This document shows, piece after piece, positions 1 through 7,214 of a DNA stretch of 34,551 nucleotides (position 1 is its first letter; each line of letters starts with the position of its first letter). Location: the NCBI GenBank assembly GCA_028713285.1, contig JAQTOP010000033.1, positions 1-34,551 of the forward strand, read 5' to 3'. The notes beneath the pieces were generated by a model. That model worked only from the letters and a program-made list of their open reading frames with translations. It was not told the origin of the DNA and ran no database searches. The DNA comes from Terrimicrobiaceae bacterium (GTDB taxonomy: Bacteria; Verrucomicrobiota; Verrucomicrobiia; Chthoniobacterales; JAATET01). Position numbers and translations under genes: made by a program.

Positions 1-17
1 ATTTGGGAGGATTCGCC

Positions 18-86
18 CGGCGCAGGGTAGCCAACGCATGCGATTTCCGAAACTCCAAATCGCTTCGCGCGCTCTTCCCTGCGCCG
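18..86. repeat. Nested inverted repeat, possible structured RNA or terminator
   Basis: A 10-bp perfect inverted repeat (18-27 with 77-86, arms CGGCGCAGGG/CCCTGCGCCG) encloses a second 7-bp perfect one (40-46 with 57-63, GCGATTT/AAATCGC) around nearly the same centre. Short extra pairings (29-31 with 71-73, 35-37 with 67-69) could bridge the internal loops, so the whole 69 nt can fold into one interrupted stem-loop. No T-tract follows, so it is not a classical terminator. The rest of 1-205 holds no convincing coding frame. Function unknown. Confidence 0.4.
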
Positions 87-182
87 ACGCTTGACTTCGA
101 ACGGTGACGCCCAGGTGATGCGGGTGGGCGATTGTTCGTTCGGGCCGAAGGAACTCACGCCGGAGCGACGGGACCATACTTG

Positions 183-211
183 TTGTAACTCACGGGGCGG
201 CAGCCTATACT
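183..211 (+). promoter_or_regulatory. Sigma70-type promoter directly abutting a start codon
   Basis: TTGTAA (183-188), a 17-nt spacer and TATACT (206-211) form a good -35/-10 pair. The start codon of the next gene is at 219, only 7 nt past the -10 box, so transcription would begin at or next to the A of ATG and the mRNA would be leaderless. Confidence 0.55.
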
Positions 212-218
212 GCGTCGG

Positions 219-764
219 ATGATCTCCAAATTCGCTCGAATTCCCGCCCTGCTTGCGGCCTCCGCCCTTCTCTTCGCGCCGAGCGCCTTCGCGAAAAAGA
301 AACCGGTCGATCTTTCCGTCTTTGCGGGAAATTACTACGGCACGGGCACGGTGAATCTATCCGGAACCAACTATCCGCTAACCGTTGCCTTGAATTTCAA
401 ACCTTCCAAAAAGGGAAATTCCGCAGTCATTACGGTGGCAGGCTCGTTGAACGCGTCAGGCACGATATATCCCATCAGCAACACATTTACCCTCGCGAAG
501 GGCGGGGCGATGTCGGTGGCCAGTTTTATCTTTTTCATCTCGGGAGGCGGAAGCAGCTCCGTCGGAACGTATTCGGCGCACAAAAACCGGATCGTCTATT
601 CAAGCGTGATCACCGCGTTTCCAACTGCCACGGTCACCGGGACGGTCGTCACCAACCCGAAGGCCAAAAAGCAAACGCTCAGCCTCGGGATGAACGTCGC
701 AAATAGCGGCAGCCTGGTTTACGCCTTCGCCTTCGACCTCACCAAAAAGGGCAAAAAAAAGTAG
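219..764 (+). CDS. Secreted protein of unknown function
   Basis: The 181-aa product has a clear N-terminal signal peptide: positive MISKFAR start, hydrophobic stretch around residues 8-22, and likely cleavage after the Ala at 24-25 (SAFA). The mature part is rich in Gly, Ser, Thr and Val with alternating polar and hydrophobic residues, suggesting a beta-rich exported protein. It begins (KKK) and ends (KKGKKK) with lysine clusters. I recognise no family. The ATG sits 7 nt past a good -10 box with no Shine-Dalgarno sequence, so the message is probably leaderless. The downstream membrane-protein gene is convergent. Confidence 0.65.
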   Translation: MISKFARIPALLAASALLFAPSAFAKKKPVDLSVFAGNYYGTGTVNLSGTNYPLTVALNFKPSKKGNSAVITVAGSLNASGTIYPISNTFTLAKGGAMSVASFIFFISGGGSSSVGTYSAHKNRIVYSSVITAFPTATVTGTVVTNPKAKKQTLSLGMNVANSGSLVYAFAFDLTKKGKKK

Positions 765-816
765 GCCGCGCCCCAGGCGGCAAAATTGGCCCATCCATTC
801 CCCCCGGGGTCGCGAC

Positions 817-1263
817 TCACAGCGACGCGGCCGAGACTGGACGGAAGCGGGTCGCCGCGGCGATGCCGAGCGCGAGGAACAGCACGAGGACAATGCCCTG
901 CGCGACGCCGACGAAGACATTGAAGGAAAGGGCGAGCATGGCGTTGATGACGTAAGCCAGCCGCCATGGCCCGGCGAGGCGGCGGGAGTAGAGGGCGACG
1001 GTTGCCACGGCCAGCACGATGAGCGACAAAATGCCGATCGCATGCGACGGCAGGAAGTGAGGGGCGGGCAGCAGGAAACCGGTGAGGCTTGTCGCGACGG
1101 TGGTGACCAGAAAAAGCGCGGTCCAGGCCGGGAGCCGTTTCGCGGCGAGCATTCCAAAAACCGCGACGAATCCCGAGAAGATTCCCACCAGGCTCAGCAC
1201 CACATGCACGAGAGTGAATGCGCCCATGCGCGGAAGCATTCCGAACGACTCGCGGACCGTCAA
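817..1263 (-). CDS. Small four-helix membrane protein, unknown function
   Basis: The 148-aa product is strongly hydrophobic, with about four predicted membrane helices (roughly residues 15-38, 45-65, 72-92 and 103-135) joined by short loops containing Arg and Lys. The reading frame opens with TTG at 1263. ATG codons at residues 9 and 13 are equally plausible starts and none has a strong ribosome binding site. No catalytic motif was seen and I do not recognise the family. It lies 52 nt upstream, on the - strand, of no obvious partner: the next - strand gene (SRPBCC protein) ends 52 nt before it, so the two may be cotranscribed. Confidence 0.6.
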   Translation of the reverse strand: MTVRESFGMLPRMGAFTLVHVVLSLVGIFSGFVAVFGMLAAKRLPAWTALFLVTTVATSLTGFLLPAPHFLPSHAIGILSLIVLAVATVALYSRRLAGPWRLAYVINAMLALSFNVFVGVAQGIVLVLFLALGIAAATRFRPVSAASL

Positions 1264-1315
1264 TTTTTTTCCGAAATGCCCGGCCCGCCGCCTTCGCCAC
1301 CCGCAGGCGAGGAGA

Positions 1316-1978
1316 TCAATTTCTTGCGCCGTCGAGCGCGCGATCCAGCCGGTCGAGCTGGCGCTTCATCTCCTGCGGATTCCGCTTCTGTGCGAGAGTC
1401 TGCGCGACGAGCGCGCGCACCGTGTCCTTCATCTGGCTCAACGCCATTCCCTTGAGGAGGAACGCCGCCCGCGACGCCGGCTTCACCAGATTCGTATAGC
1501 GCAGCACGGCGCCTTCGCCCAAGGGCTCGACCGTGAGACTGCCCTCGCTCTCCTCGATGCTGGTGGCGCGGAGCACCTTCCAACGCACCGTCAGCCCGCC
1601 ATTTGGCCCGGCGCTCAGCTCATTGCGGGCCGTGTAGGCTTCGTCGGGCAGAATGGGAACGTCCACCACATAATCCACCTCGTAGCTGCGCGGATCGATC
1701 TCCTTGCTGATTTGGGACTTCAGGCAATTCGGAACGTAGTGGCAGGCGTTGTCGTAATCGAAAAAAACGGCCATCACCTCGCGCGGCGTCGCCGCCACCA
1801 CCTGATAGACACGCAATCGCGGCCACGGGTAGCCATCGAGGGGTTCGGTCGCCATCACCTGCTCGCCGGCCTTCACTTTCGCCCGATCGTCCGCCGAAAG
1901 GTCACTCAACAGGTCGGCGCGGGCTGCGAGCGGGAGCGCGGCGAGCCCGCAGCACAGCAATCCGCGCAGGATCTTCAC
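1316..1978 (-). CDS. Exported SRPBCC/START-like domain protein
   Basis: The 220-aa product starts with a signal peptide (residues 1-21, ending ARA before DLL). The rest resembles the SRPBCC helix-grip fold that binds hydrophobic ligands: a helix with the pattern TPREVMAVFFDYDNACHYVPN near residues 64-84, several beta strands, and a long C-terminal helix. The YDNACHYVPN-type segment is typical of polyketide-cyclase/START-like proteins. Export is less common than for cytoplasmic members and suggests handling of a lipid or other hydrophobic molecule in the periplasm. The start is GTG at 1978, with GGA about 8 nt upstream. The ligand is unknown. Confidence 0.6.
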   Translation of the reverse strand: MKILRGLLCCGLAALPLAARADLLSDLSADDRAKVKAGEQVMATEPLDGYPWPRLRVYQVVAATPREVMAVFFDYDNACHYVPNCLKSQISKEIDPRSYEVDYVVDVPILPDEAYTARNELSAGPNGGLTVRWKVLRATSIEESEGSLTVEPLGEGAVLRYTNLVKPASRAAFLLKGMALSQMKDTVRALVAQTLAQKRNPQEMKRQLDRLDRALDGARN

Positions 1979-2023
1979 GACGCGATTCCATGCCCGGCCC
2001 GCGCGGAAACTTCAATCTCATTC

Positions 2024-2044
2024 TGCCTCGCGGATCGCGCGGCA
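2024..2044. repeat. Short interrupted inverted repeat in a divergent intergenic region
   Basis: TGCC-T-CGCG-GAT-CGCG-C-GGCA lies between the divergent genes starting at 1978 (-) and 2112 (+). Eight of nine arm positions pair. It could be an operator or simply GC-rich sequence; no other regulatory element was recognised in this gap. Confidence 0.25.
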
Positions 2045-2111
2045 GACGTTCGCACGCCGCCGTTTTTTCGCGACAGTCCGGTGGGAATTCCCTCACCATG
2101 GCGGCCTCTCG

Positions 2112-2597
2112 ATGAATTTATCCGACGAACAACTATCCGCGGTCGCAAGCTGGCTCGAAAGCGGCGCCGGCTTGTCCGAAGTGCAAAAGCGCCTGCGCGA
2201 GGAATTCAGCCTCTCGCTCACCTACCTCGACACGCGCTTGCTCGTGGATGACCTCAAGCTCACGCCGAAGGATCCGGAGCCCGAGCCCGCAATGGCGCCC
2301 GCGCCCGGCATTGCCGCCGACGCAGCAATGCAGGAGCCGCCCTTTCCCGACGACCTCGCCCCGCTCCCCCTGGCGGGCGGCGGCGCGGTGAAGGTCACCA
2401 TCGACCAGATCACAAAGCCCAGCGCGCTCATCAGCGGCAAGGTGACGTTCTCCGATGGCGAAAAGGCGGACTGGTATCTCGACCAGGCGGGCCGGCTCGG
2501 TCTCAACCCGCAGAAGATCGGCTACCGCCCGGCGGAAAAGGATGTGCTCACCTTCCAGGTGGAACTCCAGCGCCTCGCCCGCACGCAGGGCTATTGA
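2112..2597 (+). CDS. Hypothetical protein with helical N-terminus and beta-rich C-terminus
   Basis: The 161-aa protein has no signal peptide. Residues 1-50 look helical (LSAVASWLESGAGLSEVQKR). A Pro/Ala-rich acidic linker (about 54-92) leads to a beta-rich C-terminal region (95-160) containing ISGKVTFSDGEKADWYLD and ending at RTQGY. The family was not recognised. It lies 9 nt before the thiS-like gene and 249 nt before ffh, on the same strand, so cotranscription is likely. The ATG at 2112 is preceded only by GGCGG at a loose spacing. Confidence 0.6.
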   Translation: MNLSDEQLSAVASWLESGAGLSEVQKRLREEFSLSLTYLDTRLLVDDLKLTPKDPEPEPAMAPAPGIAADAAMQEPPFPDDLAPLPLAGGGAVKVTIDQITKPSALISGKVTFSDGEKADWYLDQAGRLGLNPQKIGYRPAEKDVLTFQVELQRLARTQGY

Positions 2598-2606
2598 TTC
2601 TCCGCA

Positions 2607-2807
2607 ATGACGATCTTCCTCAACGGCGGGCCGTGTGAATTGCACGCGTCCCGCACCGTCGCCGAACTCGTCGCCGAATTGAAACTGCCCGCGCCCACGC
2701 TCCTCATCGAGCACAACGGCACCGCCCTGCACCGATCCGACTGGCCCGCCGCGGCCCTCGTCGAAGGCGACCGCATCGAACTCCTCCGCGTCGTCGCGGG
2801 CGGGTAG
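2607..2807 (+). CDS. thiS: Sulfur carrier protein ThiS
   Basis: At 66 aa this has the usual length of ThiS and ends in the diagnostic Gly-Gly (VVAGG). In the family the terminal glycine is adenylated and then thiocarboxylated to deliver sulfur for the thiazole ring of thiamine. It also shows the MTIFLNG start and the GDRIELL segment typical of the beta-grasp fold. No thiG, thiF or thiH is adjacent, so the partners must be elsewhere. It sits 39 nt before ffh. The start ATG has no Shine-Dalgarno sequence. Another MoaD/ThiS-type carrier is possible, but the MTIFLNG start favours ThiS. Confidence 0.75.
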   Translation: MTIFLNGGPCELHASRTVAELVAELKLPAPTLLIEHNGTALHRSDWPAAALVEGDRIELLRVVAGG

Positions 2808-2846
2808 CCTTGCGCTTTGAAGTTTAGCCCCTAGCGTCAAGATTTC

Positions 2847-4175
2847 ATGTTCAGCCGCCTTTCCGACAAGCTCCAGGACGTCTTCAAGGACCTCCGCGGC
2901 CACGGCCGCATCAGCGAGGCCAACGTGAACGACGCCATGCGCGAGGTGCGGCTCGCGCTGCTCGATGCCGATGTCCACTTCCAGGTCGCGAAGGACTTCA
3001 TCGCCCGCGTGAAGGAAAAATCGCTCGGCGAGGACGTGCTCCGCAGCATCACGCCCGGGCAGCAGATCGTTAAAATTTTCCACGATGAACTCGTCACGCT
3101 GCTCGGCGGCGACGCCTCTCCGCTGAACCTCGACAAGCCCGCGCGCATCCTCGTCGTCGGCCTCAACGGCGCGGGCAAGACGACCTCCTCCGCGAAGCTC
3201 GCCCGCTGGCTGAAGACCCAGGGCCGCACTCCGAACCTCGTCGCGTGCGACCTTATGCGGCCCGCCGCCATCGATCAGCTCGCCACGCTGGCCCGCCAGA
3301 TCAACGTGAACGTCTTCACGCCCGACCCCGGCGAGAAGGACGTGCTCGCCGTCGCGAAGCGCTCGCTCACCTGGGCCGGCGAGACCGGCGGCAACGTGCA
3401 GATTTTCGACACCGCAGGCCGGCAGGAAATCGACGAACCGCTCCTGCAGGAGCTCAAGCGGCTCAAGGAATTTCTCAATCCGCAGGAGGTCCTCCTCGTT
3501 TGCGACGCGGCGACGGGCCAGCAGGCGGTCTCGGTCGCCGAGCATTTCCACAGCGCGCTCGGCCTCACCGGCATCATCCTCACAAAGCTCGACGGCGACG
3601 CGCGCGGCGGCGCGGCGCTCTCGCTGCGCGCAGTCACGCAGCGGCCGATCAAGTTCGCAGGCGTGGGCGAGAAGCTTGATCAATTCGAGCCCTTCCATCC
3701 CGACCGGCTCGCGGGCCGCATCCTGGGCATGGGCGACGTCGTCAGCCTCGTCGAGAAGGCCGCCGAGGCGATCACCGAAGAGGATGCCCTGCGCATGCAG
3801 GAAAAGCTGCGCACCGCGAGCTTCGACCTCGATGACTTCCTCCAGCAGTTCAAAATGCTCCGGCGCATGGGCCCGCTCGAAAATCTGCTTGGCATGATGC
3901 CCGGCATGGCTAACCTTAAAAACTCCTCGCTTGATGAGGGGCAGCTCAAACGGGTGGAGGCGATCATTCTCTCCATGACCCCCGGCGAGCGCGCGCGGCC
4001 CGAGATGCTGAACGCGCGCCGACGCCAGCGGGTCGCCCGCGGCAGCGGCACCTCCGTGACCGAGGTGAACAATCTCCTGATCCGGTTCAGCCAGATGAGG
4101 AAGATGATGAAAAAGGCGGGCAGCATGAAAAAAATAATGGCCCAGGCCCGCCGGGCCGGAATACCCGGGATGTAA
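2847..4175 (+). CDS. ffh: Signal recognition particle GTPase Ffh
   Basis: The 442-aa protein has the full SRP54 layout: N domain (1-90), G domain (about 95-295) and methionine-rich M domain (300-442). Visible motifs are the P-loop GLNGAGKTT (105-113), DTAGRQEID, TKLDGDARGGAALS and GVGEKLDQFEPFHPDR. The M domain carries RRRQRVARGSGTSV, which contacts SRP RNA. Ffh binds signal sequences of nascent membrane proteins and hands ribosomes to FtsY. Family members commonly have Gln-Gly or Gln-Ser where this P-loop has Asn-Gly-Ala. Downstream rpsP follows after 65 nt, a conserved neighbourhood. No Shine-Dalgarno sequence precedes the ATG. Confidence 0.97.
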   Translation: MFSRLSDKLQDVFKDLRGHGRISEANVNDAMREVRLALLDADVHFQVAKDFIARVKEKSLGEDVLRSITPGQQIVKIFHDELVTLLGGDASPLNLDKPARILVVGLNGAGKTTSSAKLARWLKTQGRTPNLVACDLMRPAAIDQLATLARQINVNVFTPDPGEKDVLAVAKRSLTWAGETGGNVQIFDTAGRQEIDEPLLQELKRLKEFLNPQEVLLVCDAATGQQAVSVAEHFHSALGLTGIILTKLDGDARGGAALSLRAVTQRPIKFAGVGEKLDQFEPFHPDRLAGRILGMGDVVSLVEKAAEAITEEDALRMQEKLRTASFDLDDFLQQFKMLRRMGPLENLLGMMPGMANLKNSSLDEGQLKRVEAIILSMTPGERARPEMLNARRRQRVARGSGTSVTEVNNLLIRFSQMRKMMKKAGSMKKIMAQARRAGIPGM

Positions 4176-4240
4176 GTAAGCCGCCTCGCGCGGTTCATTT
4201 TTCGATCTCTCAATAGAAAACTCTCAACAAGAACGAACCC

Positions 4241-4498
4241 ATGGCAGTAGCGATCCGACTCAAGCGCGAGGGCGCAAAGAACCACCCGTATTACAAGATC
4301 GTGGTGGCCGATCAGCGCAGACCGCGCGACGGCAAATTCATCGAAATCATCGGCACTTACGATCCGAAGAAGGAAGGCGAGAACTTCGCCATCGAACTCG
4401 ACCGCGCCAATTACTGGGTCGGAGTGGGCGCCCGCCCCTCGCAGACCGTCGGCAGCATCATCAACAAGGCCCGCAAAAAGGCGGAAGCCGTAGCGTAA
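4241..4498 (+). CDS. rpsP: 30S ribosomal protein S16
   Basis: The 85-aa product matches S16 throughout: MAVAIRLKREGAKNHPYYKIVVADQ-type start, the RRPRDGKFIEIIGTYDP core and the C-terminal GARPSQTVGSIINKA segment. S16 binds 16S rRNA early in 30S assembly. It lies between ffh and khpA. The usual rimM-trmD-rplS genes do not follow. The ATG at 4241 is preceded by an A-rich stretch with no Shine-Dalgarno match. Confidence 0.97.
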   Translation: MAVAIRLKREGAKNHPYYKIVVADQRRPRDGKFIEIIGTYDPKKEGENFAIELDRANYWVGVGARPSQTVGSIINKARKKAEAVA

Positions 4499-4527
4499 GG
4501 CGCGGCGATCCGCCCGCACCCGGCAAG

Positions 4528-4758
4528 GTGGAAGAATTTCTTCGCTACGTCGTCGGGAAGCTCGTCGAATTTCCCGATGAGCTGGTCATTACCCATGCGG
4601 AAGCCGGGGACAAAACCGTCTTCTACCTCGTCATGCGCCCGTCCGACCGGCCGAAAGTTATCGGCAAGGGCGGCCATACCATCCAGGCCCTGCGCAACCT
4701 CCTCCAAGCCTCCGCCCAGAAGAAGGGCATCCGGGTCGGCCTGGAAATCATCGAATAG
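4528..4758 (+). CDS. khpA: KH-domain RNA-binding protein KhpA
   Basis: The 76-aa protein is a single KH domain with the RNA-binding GxxG loop in PKVIGKGGHTIQALRNLL (about residues 42-60), matching the YlqC/KhpA family usually encoded next to rpsP. In other bacteria KhpA pairs with KhpB (Jag) and binds many RNAs. The start is GTG at 4528, 29 nt after the rpsP stop, giving the expected MEEFLRYVVGKLVEFPDE N-terminus. The gene ends 26 nt before the convergent polyprenyl synthase gene, so the ribosomal string stops here. Confidence 0.92.
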   Translation: MEEFLRYVVGKLVEFPDELVITHAEAGDKTVFYLVMRPSDRPKVIGKGGHTIQALRNLLQASAQKKGIRVGLEIIE

Positions 4759-4784
4759 GCCGGGCCGGGCCCAGTCCGCGGCGG

Positions 4785-5813
4785 CTATTTGAACTGCCCG
4801 AGCAGTTGGTCGAGATGGCCGGTGATCGCGGCGAGGCCATTGCGATACTTGTTCGCCGGCACGGGTTCGAGAGCCGCGCGTGCGTCGCCGACCATGCGCT
4901 TCGCGGTCTCGACGGCGGACCGCATCGCGCCGCTCGATTGCAGCAAGCTCGCCAGCTCCTCGTGGCCGGAGAGGTTCTCATGCAGCAGCAGCTCGCGCGC
5001 CCGCTCGCGCTGGCGGTCGTCCCGCGATTGCAGGAGCAGGAGAACGGGCAGCGTGAGTTTGCCCTTCTGCAGGTCGGTGCCAAGCGTCTTGCCGACGATT
5101 TCTTCGTCGCCCGCGATATCGAGGCAGTCGTCGTAGATTTGATAGGCGGTGCCGAGGCGCGAACCGAAGGTCTTCAGCGAGCCGATGATCTGCGGACTCG
5201 CTTCGCTGATGAAGGCGCCCAGCTCGCACGCCGCCGCGAAGAGAGCGGCCGTTTTCATCTCGATGATCTTGTAATAGTCGCCCAGCGAGAGATTGAGGTC
5301 GAAGCGCCGCTGTGTCTGGATGATCTCGCCCGTGCAGACCTCGGCCGATGCCTCGGACACGATGCGGCAGATTTCGTTGTTCGAGAAATTCGTGGAAAGC
5401 CGCAGCGCGTGGGCGAACAGGCAATCGCCGAGCAGGACGCTGAGCGAGTTTCCCCACTTTGCATTCACCGTCGGCTGTTCGCGCCGCGTCTCCGCGCCGT
5501 CCATGATGTCGTCGTGGACCAGCGTGGCGACGTGGATGAGTTCGAGGATCACCGCGACATCGACGTGGCCGGAGGTGATCCTGCCGGTCGCTCCGCCGGC
5601 GAGGAGCGCCAGCGCGGGGCGGAGGCGCTTGCCGCCGGAGTTGATCGCGTAGGCGATGTAGCCTTCGACGGCCGGATCGAACGCCCTCGCCTGCTGGCGG
5701 ATCCTCTCCTCCACGCTGTAGAGGTGCGGATTGATCAGCTCAAACGTCTGCTTGAATGTCACCGCGGCATCGACGCCGGCGGCCAGGGAGCGGAGCTTTG
5801 TGAAATTCTTCAC
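4785..5813 (-). CDS. Long-chain all-trans polyprenyl diphosphate synthase
   Basis: The 342-aa enzyme has GGKRLRP (60-66), the first Asp-rich motif DDIMD (101-105) and the second, DDCLD (228-232), followed by GDLQ/KGK-type C-terminal signatures. It condenses isopentenyl diphosphate units onto an allylic primer using Mg2+. The residue five positions before the first Asp is the small Ala96 instead of an aromatic residue, which in this family favours a long (quinone side-chain) product over farnesyl or geranylgeranyl. This fits the ubiE/menG gene elsewhere in the window. The exact chain length cannot be read from sequence, so I withhold ispB/hepT. Confidence 0.9.
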   Translation of the reverse strand: MKNFTKLRSLAAGVDAAVTFKQTFELINPHLYSVEERIRQQARAFDPAVEGYIAYAINSGGKRLRPALALLAGGATGRITSGHVDVAVILELIHVATLVHDDIMDGAETRREQPTVNAKWGNSLSVLLGDCLFAHALRLSTNFSNNEICRIVSEASAEVCTGEIIQTQRRFDLNLSLGDYYKIIEMKTAALFAAACELGAFISEASPQIIGSLKTFGSRLGTAYQIYDDCLDIAGDEEIVGKTLGTDLQKGKLTLPVLLLLQSRDDRQRERARELLLHENLSGHEELASLLQSSGAMRSAVETAKRMVGDARAALEPVPANKYRNGLAAITGHLDQLLGQFK

Positions 5814-5861
5814 ACGGGAAAAGTCATGAGCTTTTAGGATGCCGATTCGGCTGGCGCAATC

Positions 5862-6674
5862 TCAGATCCGTCCCCGGCCGGCCTGGATGACCTGCCGGAC
5901 GATAAAGAACGGCACGAGCATGGCGATGGCGACCGCCACGGCGAGCACTGGGCCGGGGACGACGCGCGCGCGATCCCGCGCGACCGCTTCGAGGCCCGCG
6001 TGGACGGCCTCGGCCGGCGTGACCTGGAAGAGCGGCATCGACTCGAAGTGCGGGGTCTTTCCCTCGTCGCCCGGACGGGCGGCCACATCGAAAAACTCGG
6101 TCCGCACCGGCCCCGGGCAGAGCGCCGTGACCGACACGCCCGTGTCGCGAAGCTCCATGCGCAGCGCTTCGGAGAGGCTGGTGACATACGCCTTCGTCGC
6201 GGAATAGACCGCCATGTTCGGAACGGGAAAGAAGCTGGCGACCGAACTCACATTGAGGATCGCAGCCCTTCCCGAACTCCGCAGCGAGGGAAGCAGCAGA
6301 TGCGTGAGGTGCGTGAGCGCGGAGACGTTCACGGCGATCATCGCGCGCACGCGATCCCAATCGCTCGTCTCGAAGTCCCCGTGGTCTCCGAGACCGGCGT
6401 TGTTCACGAGGAAATCCACGGCGATGCCCTGTTCGTGCAGCCAGCGCGCGAGGCCGGCGCGCGCGCCCTCATCGGCGAGATCGGCCGCGTAAATGAACAC
6501 GGCCAGCTCCGGAAACTTTTCCGCAAGCTCGGCCCGCAGCGCCTCGAGCCGGTCGTTGCGCCGCGCGACGAGCACGAGCGCGCGCGCCCTGGGCGCGAGC
6601 TGTCGGGCGAATTCGGATCCGAATCCCGACGATGCGCCGGTGATCAGCGCTGTGCATCCCTCGAAAAATTTCAT
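5862..6674 (-). CDS. Short-chain dehydrogenase/reductase, DltE-like
   Basis: The 270-aa protein is a classical SDR: cofactor loop TGASSGFG (12-19), NNAG (91-94), Ser143/Ser144 and YSATK with Tyr157 and Lys161. After the Rossmann core, the C-terminus has one hydrophobic segment (about residues 240-257) and a basic tail, suggesting membrane attachment. The substrate is unknown. I chose ATG at 6674 (MKFFEGCTALITG) over an upstream TTG at 6701, because the family starts just before the first strand and the longer start would overlap the divergent cupin gene. Neither start has a good ribosome binding site. Confidence 0.85.
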   Translation of the reverse strand: MKFFEGCTALITGASSGFGSEFARQLAPRARALVLVARRNDRLEALRAELAEKFPELAVFIYAADLADEGARAGLARWLHEQGIAVDFLVNNAGLGDHGDFETSDWDRVRAMIAVNVSALTHLTHLLLPSLRSSGRAAILNVSSVASFFPVPNMAVYSATKAYVTSLSEALRMELRDTGVSVTALCPGPVRTEFFDVAARPGDEGKTPHFESMPLFQVTPAEAVHAGLEAVARDRARVVPGPVLAVAVAIAMLVPFFIVRQVIQAGRGRI

Positions 6675-6689
6675 AGCCAAGCACTGTTC

Positions 6690-7052
6690 ATGATCGTTCA
6701 AAACCTATCCAGCCAAAAACCCTTCACGACAAAGGACGGTTCGACGATTCGCAGCATCCTCGACCGCAGCAACGCTCCCGTGCGGAACCAAAGCCTCGCC
6801 GAAGCGCGCGTGCCCGCCGGCGGCGCCACCGAGCGGCATTACCACAAGCTCGCCGAGGAAATCTATTTCATCCTGGAAGGGGAAGGCTCGATGGAGATCG
6901 ACGGCGCGGCGCGCGAAATCGGCGCGGGCGACGCGATCCTCATCCCGCCGGGCGCCTGGCACCGGATCACCGCGGGCCATCGCGCGGACGGCCTCGTTTT
7001 CCTGTGCTGCTGCGCGCCGCCCTACGCCCACGAGGATACGTATTTCGCATAG
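6690..7052 (+). CDS. Single-domain cupin protein
   Basis: The 120-aa protein is one cupin barrel. Motif 1 is the HYHKLAEEIYFILEGEG region (metal ligands His, His, Glu) and motif 2 is GAGDAILIPPGAWHRI with the last His ligand. The C-terminal CCCAPPYAHEDTYF ending is characteristic of a subgroup of small bacterial cupins. A divalent metal is expected; the substrate cannot be assigned. The ATG at 6690 lies only 15 nt from the start of the divergent SDR gene, so its promoter must overlap SDR coding sequence. It is followed by the rpsA promoter region. Confidence 0.85.
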   Translation: MIVQNLSSQKPFTTKDGSTIRSILDRSNAPVRNQSLAEARVPAGGATERHYHKLAEEIYFILEGEGSMEIDGAAREIGAGDAILIPPGAWHRITAGHRADGLVFLCCCAPPYAHEDTYFA

Positions 7053-7087
7053 GCGGGTCCGGCTGCACGCGCGCCGGAAGAAAAAGT

Positions 7088-7115
7088 TTGTCAACGGGCG
7101 AACGTTTCGTATCCT
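7088..7115 (+). promoter_or_regulatory. rpsA promoter and leader
   Basis: TTGTCA (7088-7093), a 16-nt spacer and TATCCT (7110-7115) look like a sigma70-type promoter for rpsA, giving a leader of about 93 nt. The leader contains the tandem repeat AACCTC-AACCTC-AACC (7187-7202) just before the start codon and no Shine-Dalgarno sequence. Confidence 0.5.
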
Positions 7116-7214
7116 TCCCGACTCGCCGCAACCTCCGCCCCGCCGAGTGCCGGGCGGTTTCCGCAAAGGTCCGTCGCGCGCGTCAAAACCTCAACCTCAA
7201 CCCAATTGTCATTT

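Noticed and set aside
18-86. Integron attC site or SRP RNA for the left-edge inverted repeat
   Set aside because: No GTTRRRY/RYYYAAC core sites and no SRP loop consensus were found.
2133-3698. 521-codon open frame on the - strand antisense to the hypothetical, thiS and ffh genes
   Set aside because: Its translation is Arg/Glu/Ala/Leu-rich shadow sequence with no motifs, while the + strand carries clear Ffh and ThiS.
4759-4784. Terminator between khpA and the polyprenyl synthase gene
   Set aside because: GGGCC/GGCCC can pair only over a few bases and no T-tract follows on either strand.
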